DNA of 64,000 nucleotides, from assembly GCA_021234535.1 (NCBI GenBank), contig CM037843.1:14091677-14155676 (forward strand), given 5' to 3'. The translations under genes and the position numbers were made by a program. Origin of the DNA: Stichopus chloronotus (lineage: Eukaryota; Echinodermata; Holothuroidea; Aspidochirotida; Stichopodidae). How positions within the stretch are numbered: position 1 is the first letter of the stretch; every line of letters starts with the position of its first letter. This document shows positions 11,042 through 22,248 of the stretch, in pieces. The notes beneath the pieces were generated by a model that worked only from the letters and a program-made list of their open reading frames with translations, made no database searches and was not told the origin of the DNA.

Positions 11042-11398
11042 TTAAAGGGAAATAGGGCGTTTGGAATATACCACCATGGCATACGAAGAAAATAGCCTTA
11101 ATCACTGTTAAACCCTTCGGTCTCATCAATAAACATCTGCAAAAGCTTCATCTCCTAAAAACATTATGCATGTGGTGAGTAACGGAAGATGCAACATTTG
11201 AATTTTGAAAATTTTGGGTGAACAAATTATCGATGAGCATGCAACAAATAACTGAATTTCTATCTGTGAGAAACTTTGTTCTTGAAAAGAAGGCTACTGC
11301 CCTTCCTTATTTTGAATAACCTATCATTCTATGTCCACAAACATTGGTTTTGAAATTATGTTTGTTTTACTTGAAGCAAACGCCTTATTTCCCTTTAA
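11042..11398 (+). mobile_element. TTAA-flanked MITE, family B copy 1
   Basis: The 357-bp unit starts TTAAAGGGAAATAGGGCGTT and ends AACGCCTTATTTCCCTTTAA, an inverted match with one or two differences. The interior carries GTAACGGAAGATGCA, AACCTATCATTCTATGTCC and AACATTGGTTT blocks shared with four other copies. It is non-coding. A second copy lies 30 bp away in opposite orientation. Confidence 0.85.
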
Positions 11399-11428
11399 AG
11401 TGAGTTGGTACTTATTCCCAAAATGTTT

Positions 11429-11782
11429 TTAAAGGGAAATAAGGCGTTCGTTTTACAGAAAACAACCATAGATTTAAAACCAGTGTTTGTAAAGGTAGAA
11501 TGACAGATTATTCAAATTAAGGAAGGACCGTAGCCTTCTTTTCAAGAAATAAGTTTCTCATAGATAGAAAATGCAGTTATTTGTTGCTCAACAGTAATTC
11601 GTTCACCCAAACTTTTCAAAATTCAAATGATGCATCTTCCGTTACTCACCACATGCATAATGTTTTTAGGAGATGAAACTTTTGCAGATGTTTATTGGTG
11701 AGAATGAATGGTTTGGTAATGATTAAAGCTATTTTCTTCGTATGACATGTTGGTATGTTCTAAACGCCCTATTTCCCTTTAA
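11429..11782 (-). mobile_element. TTAA-flanked MITE, family B copy 2 (inverted)
   Basis: Reverse-orientation copy starting TTTAAAGGGAAATAAGGCG and ending CGCCCTATTTCCCTTTAA, with TTAA at both ends. With copy 1 it forms a ~740-bp inverted repeat around a 30-bp spacer. The two copies are similar but not identical, so this looks like two insertions or an old inverted duplication. Confidence 0.85.
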
Positions 11783-12216
11783 TGTGCTTTTCTTCGGTTG
11801 TGTATTGATTTCATGTAGATACCACATATGGAAACTACGTCAGACGCTTTTTTATCTGTTTATCTTTTAAGTTAAAGTTGAAGTTTTGCAGCCGTTATAG
11901 ATTTCAATTTTAACTCCCGGGTTCTCTCTGGCCCGCTACATTCCACCCTTCCCATTTCCGACCAATTAAAAAAGTAGGCAATCTTATTCATCCCAATTAA
12001 CCAGTCCGCTTGTTGTCAACGTTGCCATGGATACCGGAAGTTTGACACAAAATCCGTTTGTTAATGCAATAACGTTTCTCCCTGAGGGCATATTCGAGCC
12101 AATCGATCGCCTTAGACAATGAAAATTTCTGAAGGTCCAGGGCATGAAGGGGGGGGGGGGGATGTGTCTACCCGACATCGGCCCCTGGATGAGAAAATAG
12201 CCCAGTCGAGACTTAC
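11783..12216. other. Non-genic stretch with one unrecognised minus frame
   Basis: A 96-codon minus frame over 11984-12274 lacks an ATG and crosses a 13-G run at 12149-12161, so it is unlikely to be translated as such. Only its upstream part, 12217-12280, has splice-like borders. Confidence 0.35.
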
Positions 12217-12280
12217 TCGACTTTGGAGCTTTACACACCTCATACAAAATAAATGAAGAGCATACAGGCTCCACGGCGCG
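12217..12280 (-). CDS. Candidate internal exon, unknown protein
   Basis: On the minus strand an acceptor ending GAAATCAG precedes 64 nt that end at GTAAGT. One frame is open for 21 codons (Arg-Ala-Val-Glu-Pro-Val-Cys-Ser, then Tyr-Glu-Val-Cys-Lys-Ala-Pro-Lys). The acceptor tract is only moderately pyrimidine-rich. Family unknown. Confidence 0.2.
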
Positions 12281-13083
12281 CTGATTTCACGCGAGAGCGC
12301 GCACTGACTGCCAAATTCTCATGCAAATTTGTACTTTGCTCGCCAAATCGCTCCAGGCTATTGGGAAATTTCGGCAAAATTCAATTTTAATGGGTGAGAT
12401 AGCCCTTACTACACGACCACGAGTGATCGCAAGCGAGCACTTTTTGATAGATCGTATAAATATAAAAACGCATCCTGGAATCTGGAGATTAACGAACAGA
12501 AAAAAAAAATGATCAAGCAATGCGTATAAAACTACCCTGGGCATTTAAATATCAATAAAAAGAAAGAAAAAAAAACGAAAAGAAAAATATAACAGTATAT
12601 ATAATTAGGACACTTAAAGTACATCCAGGTTTCACAAAACGGGGAAAAATACAAAAAAAAAGTAAAATAAGGATTGCAAGATAATGGGAAAAAGGAAAAT
12701 CCGGGGCGGCAAACGACGGAGTGTAGTAGATCAAATGGAAGTTTCTTTCCTTTCAAGATTATTTATAAGACTTTTGAAGAAAACATGTCTCAATTTTAGG
12801 TGAATTGCATTTGCATTCCATCATGTGTTTTCAGTCTGCCGCTAATTGGCTCTGCAATGTTCGGTAAAATCTGGAGCATTTACGTATCATATTTTTATGC
12901 AAATTAATTGCTCCAGTTGTTTGTTGTACAATCAATGGAGATGAAATAAAAACAATGTTTTGATTGAAAATTGAATGTAAAATTCTCTCACAATTGTGTC
13001 CAGTTGATAAACACAGCTCTGTGTTTACGATTCTTTCTGATGGGGTATTATTTGCAGTAATAATCACTTCACCTTTAGCTATG
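12281..13083. other. Non-genic stretch
   Basis: A-rich low-complexity sequence lies at about 12500-12665 and generates a false Phe/Tyr-rich minus frame. An octamer-like ATGCAAAT occurs near 12319. I see nothing else. Confidence 0.4.
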
Positions 13084-13451
13084 TTAAAAGGACCCATTGA
13101 GTTGATATCAATAAAGATTGTGGTGATTTTGAAGGGTATAAAACACATGACAATACTTGCAATTAGCATAATTAGTCAAATTTCACATCCAGTAGTTAAA
13201 AAACTGTCAAAAGCTTTGACTTTTTGACTGTTAATTGTACTGGTTGTGTGCATGTGAATGAAAAGTGTGTTGTCACGAATTTTCAAAAACCAGATGAAAT
13301 CGTTTAATCACTCACTCGGTCATGTTCCACTGTATGTGAAACAGTGGGATCCTCTTAGTTTGATCACTTGCCATTAGTATGTGAAGGAAACTTGACAGGT
13401 TTAGAAAACAAAATAGTGAATTTTACAAAACTACGCAATGAGCCTCTTTAA
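13084..13451 (+). mobile_element. TTAA-flanked MITE, family A copy 2
   Basis: The 368-bp unit begins TTAAAAGGACCCATTGAGTT and ends CGCAATGAGCCTCTTTAA. It is collinear with 1738-2114, including CATCCARTAGTTA, GTGTGCATGTGAATG and GGAAACTTGACMGGTTTAG blocks. The overlapping open frames on both strands (12831-13227) are by-products. Confidence 0.8.
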
Positions 13452-14069
13452 ATTGACACCGATCATTGTATGCAACTAGGGATTTTCCTGATTACGTAAT
13501 CGACTTGTCAAGGTCTTTAAAAATTATTTCAAGCACTTTGTCAAATTACGTTAGTCGACACCGTACCGGTACTTTCTTTCTTGAATGATCATCCGATTTC
13601 GTGAAGTTAATGCCTGGCTAAAAATATGCTGAAGACGTTCTTTAGTTTGCCGATTTAACGCCGATCAAAATTTGATACTGGAAACGTTCCTGTTTCCCAA
13701 TGAGTAAAGTATCTGTGTTACGTACTTATTCAAATTCAAACAGTTTTGCACACGTCCTAATATTGAAATATTCCGTAGGTACAGCACCTTTCGTACGGTG
13801 TAAATCCTTGTAATATTAGATAGATGGTTCACGGGGAAATGATTCATGAGTGAAATGAGTCAATGCAAGCTACAGGACAAAATTTAAGTAGGGTTAACTG
13901 TACCCCGGGTAGCGGACGATTTTTTTTTGGGGGGGGGGGGAGTTCACCTTATCGCTACAAATGGGGCGGTAGACACATAGGGGCCGCATCCAGAGAGGAA
14001 AAACTGGTCATTTTATCTTGTATTCTAAAACCGCCGTTTAATTGACGTTCTGTTTTGCTCCCTTTACAG
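13452..14069. other. Non-genic stretch
   Basis: It contains T and G runs at 13921-13940. No frame is convincing. Confidence 0.4.
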
Positions 14070-14143
14070 ATATAACGAACTAATACCGATCTCCTCCATG
14101 TGGCATTAAAACAAGATTTCCACTCAGTGTAAGACTCAAAAAG
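14070..14143 (+). ncRNA. Candidate non-coding or UTR exon
   Basis: A textbook acceptor (GTTTTGCTCCCTTTACAG) and a textbook donor (AAAAAG then GTAAGC) bracket 74 nt. All three frames contain stops, so if real it is a 5'-UTR or long-noncoding-RNA exon on the plus strand. There is no second exon I can pair with confidence. Confidence 0.28.
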
Positions 14144-14618
14144 GTAAGCTTCGAAACATTATCATGCACGTGTTGTTGTTCTAGAATTACCGAGCTTTTT
14201 GTATTTATTTGGGAAGACGATAGTTAACAGTTTCAAAATAAAGGCTGTCCGGTGAGGTTTAAATGTGTCATTGGTTGAATCGACTCTGCATCAATCTTGC
14301 ACTAAAAGTACAAACGTTCCAAATGGTGGAACCAGATTGGTCCCTTCCCAAAATAACTTTGGAATACTAGGCCATGTAGGGGGGATACATAATTTTCAGA
14401 CAGTTTATAATTTAACAAGATCACGTTATTTCATTACGTCCAAGGCCTCATTGGGACTGTGTATCAACCTGCCTATATTTTCCCGTCTCGTCGTAATTGA
14501 TCATAGCAGGAAATCGTTAATGTCAAATTACAGTTTAGTCAAATCTTGGATCAAACATAGTTGCTTAGTCAGTTTATATATAAATATATATTTTTGCGAT
14601 CAACCCTTCTGCTTTATT

Positions 14619-14721
14619 ATGGATACCGTTGGTGACCTAGCCTACTTCACCGGTACGGAAACTCCTCTGGAAAAAAGAAGACCTTTGAATGTCCCACGGG
14701 CAATTCAACACCAACTGAGAG
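14619..14721 (+). CDS. Possible 5' coding exon, unknown protein
   Basis: Within the longest uninterrupted frame of the window (14265-14813), an internal ATG at 14619 starts a stretch with balanced composition: Met-Asp-Thr-Val-Gly-Asp-Leu-Ala-Tyr-Phe, then Lys-Arg-Arg-Pro-Leu-Asn-Val-Pro-Arg. It ends at a weak donor (GAGAG, then GTCTAA). The rest of the long frame is A+T-rich, has no ATG at its start and reads as noise. No family recognised. Confidence 0.18.
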
Positions 14722-16827
14722 GTCTAATTTTTTCCCCCTTTCTCTACATTTTGCCAAAGATAAAAACTTCAAGCGTATTAAAAAAGTGCATATATTTTAA
14801 ATTCCTCCTATAACGTCGTCAAAACTATGACCGTATATGAATCGTTTCCTTTCGTATCAACAAGGGAACTCCGGAATAGTGCAAATCTCCCCCAAACGGA
14901 TCGTGACTTGAATCTATTAATAAAAATTATATGGTGTTTCGTAAAGATTAGCTTCATCGCCGTTAAACGAATTTACTTTTTTTGGGAGGTTTGAAAGAGA
15001 TCGTAAAGGATTTGTATTGAATGCTCAAAGTGCTGATGAATTAATCACTGGCAAAAAAAAAAAAAAATATATTACGTTTCTCGTAATTGGATACCTACCC
15101 TGCACTGTGTGCTGGAGATTATTAAATGGCTTGATTGGCGCGAAGCAAACACGATTTGTACACTTGCAATGCAAATTTGAAGTTATTAAAGAACACATAG
15201 AAATGTAAGAAAAATAACGAGAAGAAAAAGGAGAAGTTTCGCTTCCATGCGATTTCTCTCTCTCTCTCTCTTAATAAAATAAAAATATGATTCTGCAGAT
15301 GATATGGCACGAACGGAGAACGTTATGTCACAGCCCTACAATCCAACTTGAAATTGTAAACCTCTATAGATGTTGCTTTTCGGCCGTGTATTTCGTTGCT
15401 GTTTACAGGTATTTTTTAACATTATAAGTCATCACACTGGACGAGAGTGGGGGTAAACTGTCATCAAAGCGGGCAAGATTTTAAGCGAAAACAAAAAGAA
15501 GAAAAATTAGAAAAGAGAAAAAGCAGAAGGTTGTTAAGCGTTCATCTGTCTTAACGCCCGCTTAAACATATAGATTATGTATGATACGAGCTATACTAGG
15601 CCTGGCTATGAATGTATGAGCTAAAATTATTAGTTAAGACATATGCCAATGTATAGTAGTGCATGTAGGCCATTTTTAATACGGACAGCGGAGAGCCTCG
15701 AACGCAGTCAGTTAAAGTTCGAACACAGTAATTTTGAGTCAAATGTAGAGGAAGAAAGATATTTTTTCAACCATGTCAATGACTTTAAAGGCCGTTGGGT
15801 TCAAATTTGTCATGGGGTCATTGAAATGGAAATGTTTTGTTTCTTGCAACGTTTGTTCTTTTTTCTCTCTTTTATTTCTTTTCGCTTCTGTTTTTATTCC
15901 TTGTGTATAGGCTTACTTAGTACTTACAAACTGTACTTAAATTGAGCGTCTCATTCACCGGGCATCACTTTTTATAAAGTATCGCGACCTGGAACAATCA
16001 CGGATTAATTAGAAAGTATAAGGATAACTTTAACACTGACAAGAACGGGCGTTTGATATCAATTAAATCCACCAGACGAATGCAAGTCGAGTAAACTTGA
16101 ATGGATGATGTAGCAAACCGCAAAGTGACATCTTAACGACTTCGCCCGGAAGGCCTGCAGTAAGTACACTGTGAGCTAACCCGTGAAATTACTTGGGATC
16201 TTGTAGAATGAATCACCGCGAATGTTACAGGCAAGCATGCAAGCAAACAAGACACCCGAGATCGCTTCAGTCATCTTCCTATGGCTTCAATACTCTTCAC
16301 TTTACTTACACCTTTCCCCTTCGGGTACACACATATTCAAAGATACATAGTATATCTACATGACGACTAGGCGGCCGTCTAGAATCTGCTAAGACTCTGA
16401 ACAATAAATGCTTATAATCATATCAATATGTTATTTTTTTTTACTTTGTAAAGTTTCGACGGCGTGTGATTGATATTTCGACTATCGCTGACTTCAAACC
16501 GGCTATATATGAGTCAGACCGTGGGACGGTGATGAACAAATTCACCCTTGCAGGTACAAAAAAAAAGTGAGGTAAGTCACCAGAATAGTCGAAAATGACC
16601 AATCAGCAATGCGGTTCCAACCTGTGTAACGTCTTTGTCAGTTCTCGCACTATCACAGTGTAAACTGATGTTTAATCGTCCCCCCCCCCCCCCCTTCCGG
16701 CTTCGCTCGCTCTATTCGTACCCGACGTCGAGTCCGCTTTGCAAAAGGAAGTCACAGAGCTGAAAAGGCTACCACAAAGTTGACAAGTCACGGATGTGAT
16801 GTTGTTGGTCAAAGGTCATCAATGTTT
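14722..16827. other. Non-genic stretch
   Basis: It holds a TC microsatellite at 15252-15271, A-rich tracts and a 15-C run at 16680-16694. A 100-codon plus frame at 15643 has a polar first half and a Phe-rich second half, with no recognisable domain. Confidence 0.4.
16680..16694. repeat. Poly-C run (15)
   Basis: One of about 25 homopolymeric G or C runs of nine or more bases spread over the window. The others are listed in the findings. Confidence 0.9.
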
Positions 16828-17500
16828 ACCTGTAGAGTTCAGATAGGCATTTATGTCCTTTAGCAAAACAACATGCCATGTACAAGCTATGGAGAGGCAT
16901 AAAACACATACTCATGAATATTATGTAAGGGGCGTCAACATAAACAAGTAACGGTTTCTTCTGCCTACCGAGGCTCTTTCTAACTGAATTTGCAAATGGC
17001 AGGTTTTTTTGTTGTTGCCGTACCACAAATTTTTTTAATAGATGGGGTATGCTTGTATCCGATTTGGAAAAAAGAAAGTGCAAAACTTTATGTAAGATTT
17101 ATATGACAACTACCTACCCTCCTTTAAATGTTATGTGACATGAGAATGAATTTTAGAATAGTGGGTGTATTAATCATGAAAAATGTTGGACTAGCCACAA
17201 ATTCCATCAAAATCCATCTCATGTTGACGATTTTACAGCCACATTGATGTCTTGTTCCCGCTTCATGAATAAACATTAGCTAAGTCAGCAAATTTATGAC
17301 GTCAAGAGAGGGACCGACGTGATATGTCTTATGCTAATCTTTGTTCACTTAACCTTTATTTCGAGGACAAACGAGAACTTCATATGCCCCAAGGGTTTTG
17401 TTTTGGGTACATGCATCTTCTTTACAAACATCGGTATCACTTACAAATGTAAAACCCAGTTATAACGTAGTTAATTGATGACATATATATATAGGCTTAG
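16828..17500 (+). repeat. Dispersed repeat family D, longest copy
   Basis: This copy matches 5240-5580 (inverted), 46850-47240 (same strand), and shorter pieces at 27205-27275 and 36405-36470. Shared features are AAAACACATACTCATGAATATT, a CATGAATAAACAT block, TGACGTCAAGAG, and AGGACAA...CATATGCCCC. The 85-codon minus frame at 16826 lies in the repeat. Termini and class cannot be defined. Confidence 0.6.
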
Positions 17501-17618
17501 GCCTAACAAAAGAAATCACCCTGAAACACTCATCAGATTTGCATTTTCATCGAACTTTGATGAGCTATCACTCAAACTGTAACTTTTAAGGCTAGCTCCT
17601 TTAGTTGCATATCACATA

Positions 17619-17902
17619 CCAATATTTGTGAACGATGGTTGGATTATTCAAAATAATGAAGGAAGGTGGCCTTCGTTTCAAGATATAAGTCTCTCACAGG
17701 TAGAAAATTCAGTTACTTGTTGCCCTTACAGGAGCCTTCAAAAATTCAAATGATGCATCTTCTGTATCCCATCTTATACACATTGTTTTGAGGAGATTCT
17801 GCTTTTGTTGATGTTTACTGATGGGCCTGAATGGTTTAACAATGAACATAGCTGTATTCTTTGTATGCCATTTTGATACACTTTAAAAGCCACATTTCCC
17901 TT
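17619..17902 (-). mobile_element. Family B MITE, truncated copy
   Basis: Reverse-orientation copy carrying the AATGATGCATCTTCYGT, GAGGAGATTCTGC and GATGTTTACTGATG blocks, ending CACATTTCCCTT. The outer end next to 17619 lacks the terminal repeat, so the copy is truncated or replaced there. Confidence 0.7.
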
Positions 17903-19367
17903 CAGCTCTTGAAAATCAGCCAAAGAAGAACATAAAGGACACGCGTACGTCGTGTAGGTCAGATAACCTTCCGGCATCATTATTATCTTACAGCACAAAG
18001 AGAGGGAGAGAAAAGAAAAGAGAAAAGGAGAAAAGAGAAAAGAAAAGAAGCACCCTACATTTGGCGTTCCTTGAAAATCCATACAGTTTTTTTTTTGTTA
18101 ATGTTTAATCTACCCTCCCCTCTTTTTTTTTTTTTGCTGATTTTCCCCTCTATCCTTAATTGCACCCGCCTACTTTATAAAGTGCTGTCTCCTTTAAAAA
18201 TTAAAACCGTGCTTTACCCATCTGGGTGGCCCCCACGTTGTGCGGAGAGAAATCGAAGTCACTGCACTGTTGAGATTCCGTCCAAATTAAGTCTTGTTAA
18301 GAATGATGAGGCAGAGAAACAGTCTAAAAAGGAAAAATCGGACTAATTGTAAAATTATAGACAATGGAAATACGAGTGGTCGTTCCGTGTCCGATATCGT
18401 TAGATTTTATTAATTGGAGACTCTTAAAATTCTCTCTGCGAAAAGAATTCCTAATGCTCCGTAAATTTTTTTACAGATACTCCTTTAAAGGGATTCGATG
18501 TAAGGACTACATAACGCAAACACCCTGGCGCTCACACTTATGTCGTGCAGTCCAATCTTCGCAAGATGAATAAACTTATACCTGTAGTTGAAGATGTGTA
18601 CCCCTTCCGCCCATCCTTTATGCTATATTGGTCTTATGGTCATGCCTTGGTTATATCAGGGAGGTCCAGCACCTCCCTGGTTACATTCCTCAAAGGATAT
18701 CAGGGTCTACAAGGCAGCTTTCTCTGTTTCTGCCTACTTGTTCGGACCTCTCTCGTGAAGTATTATGTCAAAACAAAAGGGATAAAATCAACCCAAGTAA
18801 TAGCTTAATTGGACCATTTCTTTAACCCGTTAAATGTTTAATGGTTGGTTTATGTTCTATGATGCATTTCATATATCAGACTGGGTCTTCGTCAAGGGCA
18901 TGTACTTTAAAAGAGTACACAGAGTAAAGCTTGCACGAAGATATCCAGTCGACATTTTGATGTACATGCAGTTTATTCAACTCTCATTGCCCGCAACCCA
19001 CCAAAAATGTTGAATTTACTCAAATCGTTTCGTTGTTCCATGCCTCCATTTTACATTCTCGTCGATTGCATTGTTGTTTTATTTTTTTGATGTCTGATTT
19101 AAGAAGGAAAAAAAAGACAGATTTGATGGAACGGTTTCGTCTGTACATTAATTATAATTTGATATTTTTTTTTTACAACCGGTATAAATTTCTGGACTGG
19201 GTGATCAAATTGACTCAGTCATCGGTTGAATGAACTTGTATTTTCAAACATCGCCTCATATGTCTCTTTAAGATTATCTGTTCAAACGTGATAACTTCTC
19301 GGTACTAAGACGAATCACACTCGGAATATGGTAAATGAATAAGACTTAGTGTAAAGTCACGCCTTAC
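17903..19367. other. Non-genic stretch with overlapping open frames
   Basis: A purine tract lies at 18000-18050 and T-runs at 18088-18135. Several plus frames overlap between 18071 and 18825; none shows a domain. A short perfect hairpin, CAGGGAGGT-CCAGC-ACCTCCCTG, sits at 18657-18679. Confidence 0.4.
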
Positions 19368-19525
19368 TTTGTGAGAGTTATGGCAACTGTCATAGGCTTT
19401 CTGTTTTCAGGTTTGTTCGTTCGATCTGCCAGGATTAATAAACCTCGTTGAGTCTGACCTTCTTCTCGTTCTTGGAAAATGACTGAATCGGCTTTGACAA
19501 GCACTCTTATTTCAGAAAATTGATC
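19368..19525 (-). CDS. Candidate coding exon, beta-rich unknown protein
   Basis: The minus frame reads Phe-Ser-Glu-Ile-Arg-Val-Leu-Val-Lys-Ala-Asp-Ser-Val, then Gly-Gln-Thr-Gln-Arg, Leu-Ala-Asp-Arg-Thr, Pro-Glu-Asn and Val-Ala-Ile-Thr-Leu, and reaches a GTAAGG donor just before its stop. Alternating hydrophobic residues suggest beta strands. It is loosely reminiscent of Calx-beta-like extracellular modules, but not enough to name. The 5' border (AAG at 19526) is a guess; further upstream the frame runs into a 15-G tract (C on this strand). Confidence 0.3.
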
Positions 19526-19579
19526 CTTATTATATATAACTAAACTTGTTTTTGAACAATGTCGTATACACTTCGACAA

Positions 19580-19594
19580 GGGGGGGGGGGGGGG
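19580..19594. repeat. Poly-G run (15)
   Basis: Homopolymer G on the plus strand directly upstream (in minus-strand sense) of the candidate exon. Confidence 0.9.
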
Positions 19595-20018
19595 AGTGTT
19601 ATCGGATGTACACTCCAAGAAAATTTAGTACATCCGTAATGAAAAGGATGTACGAGTTATTTGTTAATTTGTGTTCAATCATATATATTTGTACATATGC
19701 GGATCAGCCTCCCGTTTATTAACCTTGAAATAGTTAACTTAAACTGCATGCTGATATAAGTTGACTTCAAGATACCTTTCGGTGCCTGACTGGGAAGTTG
19801 AGCCATGTAAAAAAAGAAAGAAAAAAAAAGAAAGGAGAAGCTGAAAAAGTTCACGTCTTAAAGGAAACTTAATATTCACTGTCTTTAGTTAAAAAAGACC
19901 CCCCAAAAAATGTGTATGTTTGTTTTATACATACGAACAAAACTGTAAACTGTAGTTACAAATCAACACTCTAAATTCACTGTGATCACAATTGACCATA
20001 GATTGTACAGCTTATAAC
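19595..20018. other. Non-genic stretch
   Basis: A-rich tracts at about 19808-19835; otherwise nothing supportable. Confidence 0.4.
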
Positions 20019-20425
20019 CAGTGGCTGCACCAGAATTTTAGATTGGGAGGTAAAAGAAACTGTTAGGGCGGAATCAAGTGTCAACTGAGTAAGTGGGGTC
20101 CAGGGGGCGAAGTCCCCGGAGCTCTGAGGTTTTAGCATGTTTTAGCTGGTATATGTTTGCTCAAAGTGCATTCCACATGATTTTTATTATTTTGGCTATT
20201 TATCTCCTGTAAGTTTACAAGATCAGAACTAAAGACCCCCATCATGGGGTCCATATGCAACGGGGGTCCACTTGATCTCTGAAGTTTTAGCATATTTCTG
20301 TGTTAAAAATTAAGCCTCAGGATAGCATTACAAGTATGAAAACTACTTATGACCTGTTGTGGAATCGAGAGGTATAAAGTCTGTTGGGGTACAGGGGGCC
20401 GAAACTGTGAGGTTTTAGCATAGCC
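20019..20425 (+). mobile_element. hAT-like remnant with repeated GGGGTCCAGGGGGCGAAG units
   Basis: CAGTGGCTGCACCAGAATTT near 20019 resembles the CAGTGGCGNNGCCAGGATTT ends of many invertebrate hAT elements. Inside, a unit ending GAGGTTTTAGCAT recurs three times (near 20128, 20280, 20408), preceded by GGGGTCCAGGGGGCGAAG-type, G-rich sequence. The right terminus is not found, so the extent is approximate. Confidence 0.4.
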
Positions 20426-21051
20426 CATCTTTGGTGTCTCATGACTCCGTAGAACAGGCAGGTAAATGCAAAATCATGAATATAAACAGGGAATGGTCAT
20501 ATACATGTATGCATGTATTTGTCAGGTCACTTCAGCTGAGTGGAGGAAATTGGGGGGAGGGGGGGGGGCAAAGAGTTCTGACTAGGGAAAATGCTATATA
20601 AAATGCTTATAACCAACCTGTGGACAGTTTTGACCATAGAAAATTTAAAGTGAACGAGAGAGTGCAGAAACTGTTCCGAGTTCTCCTCTGCAGTATCGTT
20701 CACCTGTAGCGGGTGATTATACCACAACCCTCTTCCTACTGACGTACCTTTTGCTCAGTGTAAGGTCACCCACTATACCATTAGATTATTTAGGTCCATG
20801 AGATGGAAGTTCATCCTGTTCTGGAAGAGTCTAATGAGCCAAGTCGATAGTTCTTTTTTTCGCTATGTTTTCTGTAAGGCCCTATCACCACTCTTATTTT
20901 TTTTTATTTTTACTTGGATGTTGGACTTGAAGAGGTCAGACTATTTAAAGTACAAATGATGTGAAAATGAGGACGATGGAAGGAGATTTGGATTGTTTTA
21001 GAAAATTTGAAGGTGTCGAAATCACGATGGAATATTGGTCCGAGAGCCTTG
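20426..21051. other. Non-genic stretch
   Basis: It includes a G-rich tract at 20551-20568. A 66-codon minus frame (20527-20727) has a possible acceptor (CGCTACAG) but no firm donor or known domain. Confidence 0.4.
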
Positions 21052-21409
21052 CTAAAGGGAAACAGGGCGTTTAGAGTATACAAACATAGCATAGAAAGGA
21101 AATAGCTTTAATCATTGTTTAGCCATTCAGTCTCATCAATAAACATCTGAGCAGAAACTCCATATCTTCAAATTATTTTGCACGTGATGAGTAACGGAAG
21201 ATGGATCATTTAAATTTTGGAAAGTTTGGATGAGCAAATTAATGCTGAGCAACAAATAACGAAATTTCTATCGGTGATAAACTTATTTCTTGAAAAGAAG
21301 GCTGCTATTCTTCCTAATTGTGAATGATCTATCATTCTATATCCACAAACACTGAGTTAAAAATAACCTATGATTGTTTTCTGTGAAACAAACCCTTATT
21401 TCTCTTTAA
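21052..21409 (+). mobile_element. Family B MITE, copy 4
   Basis: The 358-bp copy begins CTAAAGGGAAACAGGGCGTT and ends AACCCTTATTTCTCTTTAA. The left TTAA has become CTAA. The inner GTAACGGAAGATGGA and CTATCATTCTATATCCAC blocks match the other copies. Confidence 0.8.
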
Positions 21410-21657
21410 AGGGGCGAGACCACTACTCCAAACTTTCTACCACTTCTAGCTCAAAATCTGAATGATGAACATATTTAGTGTTTAGTGCCATGATAGGCCC
21501 ATACTTTGGGGCTATCTCAGCCATGGTAGGTAGGAAATCCCTGATGTGACGTACTTTGCATGCCGGAGACCGCGAAGGCCACTACATAAGTGTGTACGTG
21601 TATGAAGAGAGTAATGTTGGAATGGGTGGGGGGGGGAGCTATTGGGGCTATGTCAGT

Positions 21658-21810
21658 GTTCCCAGGGTTCGATGTTCCCCTGGGTCCGATGTTCCCCGAG
21701 TTCAATGTTCCCAGGTTTCGTGAACATTGAAACCTTTGAACATCGAACCCAGCGAACCTGGGGAATTGCAGTGACAATTCTGGGAACATCCAACCCTATA
21801 GGAATAACGA
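21658..21810. repeat. Minisatellite with direct then inverted units
   Basis: Four units of 16-17 bp of the type GTTCCCAGGGTTCGAT follow each other at 21658-21724. They are followed by reverse-complement versions (GAACATCGAACCCAG, GAACCTGGGGAA, CTGGGAACATCCAAC). The overlapping frames on both strands are products of the repeat. Confidence 0.6.
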
Positions 21811-22089
21811 ACCTTGCACACTTATCGGCAACCATTGAAATAGTACAGAAAGGAAAACTTTGAACTCTGGAAACAATGAATCCCGGGAACAGCGGGTAGA
21901 TCCGATTATGGGATGGAGACCTAAAGTGAGGAAACAGGCAGGTGCATGGAGACGCATGTCGGGCAAAAAACCGGCATTGAAAGGTTAATCAACGCTGAAC
22001 CATGCGCTAAGCGAAGGATAAAGCACGATTTGGGGTTACAAATACAAACGATACACGAGTAAGCAGCCCGACAACGCATCATCATGAGC

Positions 22090-22248
22090 ATTAATCCCCG
22101 ACAAGTGCATTATCCTACGGTTAATGCACACGTTCAAAGTTGATTAACTTTATTCATACATTCGGATGTAAATAAAAAAAAACGAAAGCAAAGAAAAGTT
22201 GGGTTTGTAAATGACCGCATTTTTATGGAAAACGAACCCGAGAATAGG
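22090..22248 (+). repeat. Dispersed repeat family E, copy 1
   Basis: It matches the reverse complement of 49102-49275: GTTGATTAAC, TTCATAC, GGTTTGTAAATRACCGCATT and CCCGAGAAT occur in the same order. Element class unknown. Confidence 0.5.

Noticed and set aside
12831..13227. 112-codon minus and 87-codon plus frames
   Set aside because: Antisense pair over family A copy 2; broken in the other copies.
14265..14813. Longest open frame of the window (182 codons, plus strand)
   Set aside because: It starts at GTG, is A+T-driven over most of its length and shows no domain. Only the ATG-started piece 14619-14721 was kept, at low confidence.
16571..16576. Strong GTAAGT donor on the plus strand
   Set aside because: The only acceptor upstream would leave an exon of under 20 nt in an A-run; no frame supports it.
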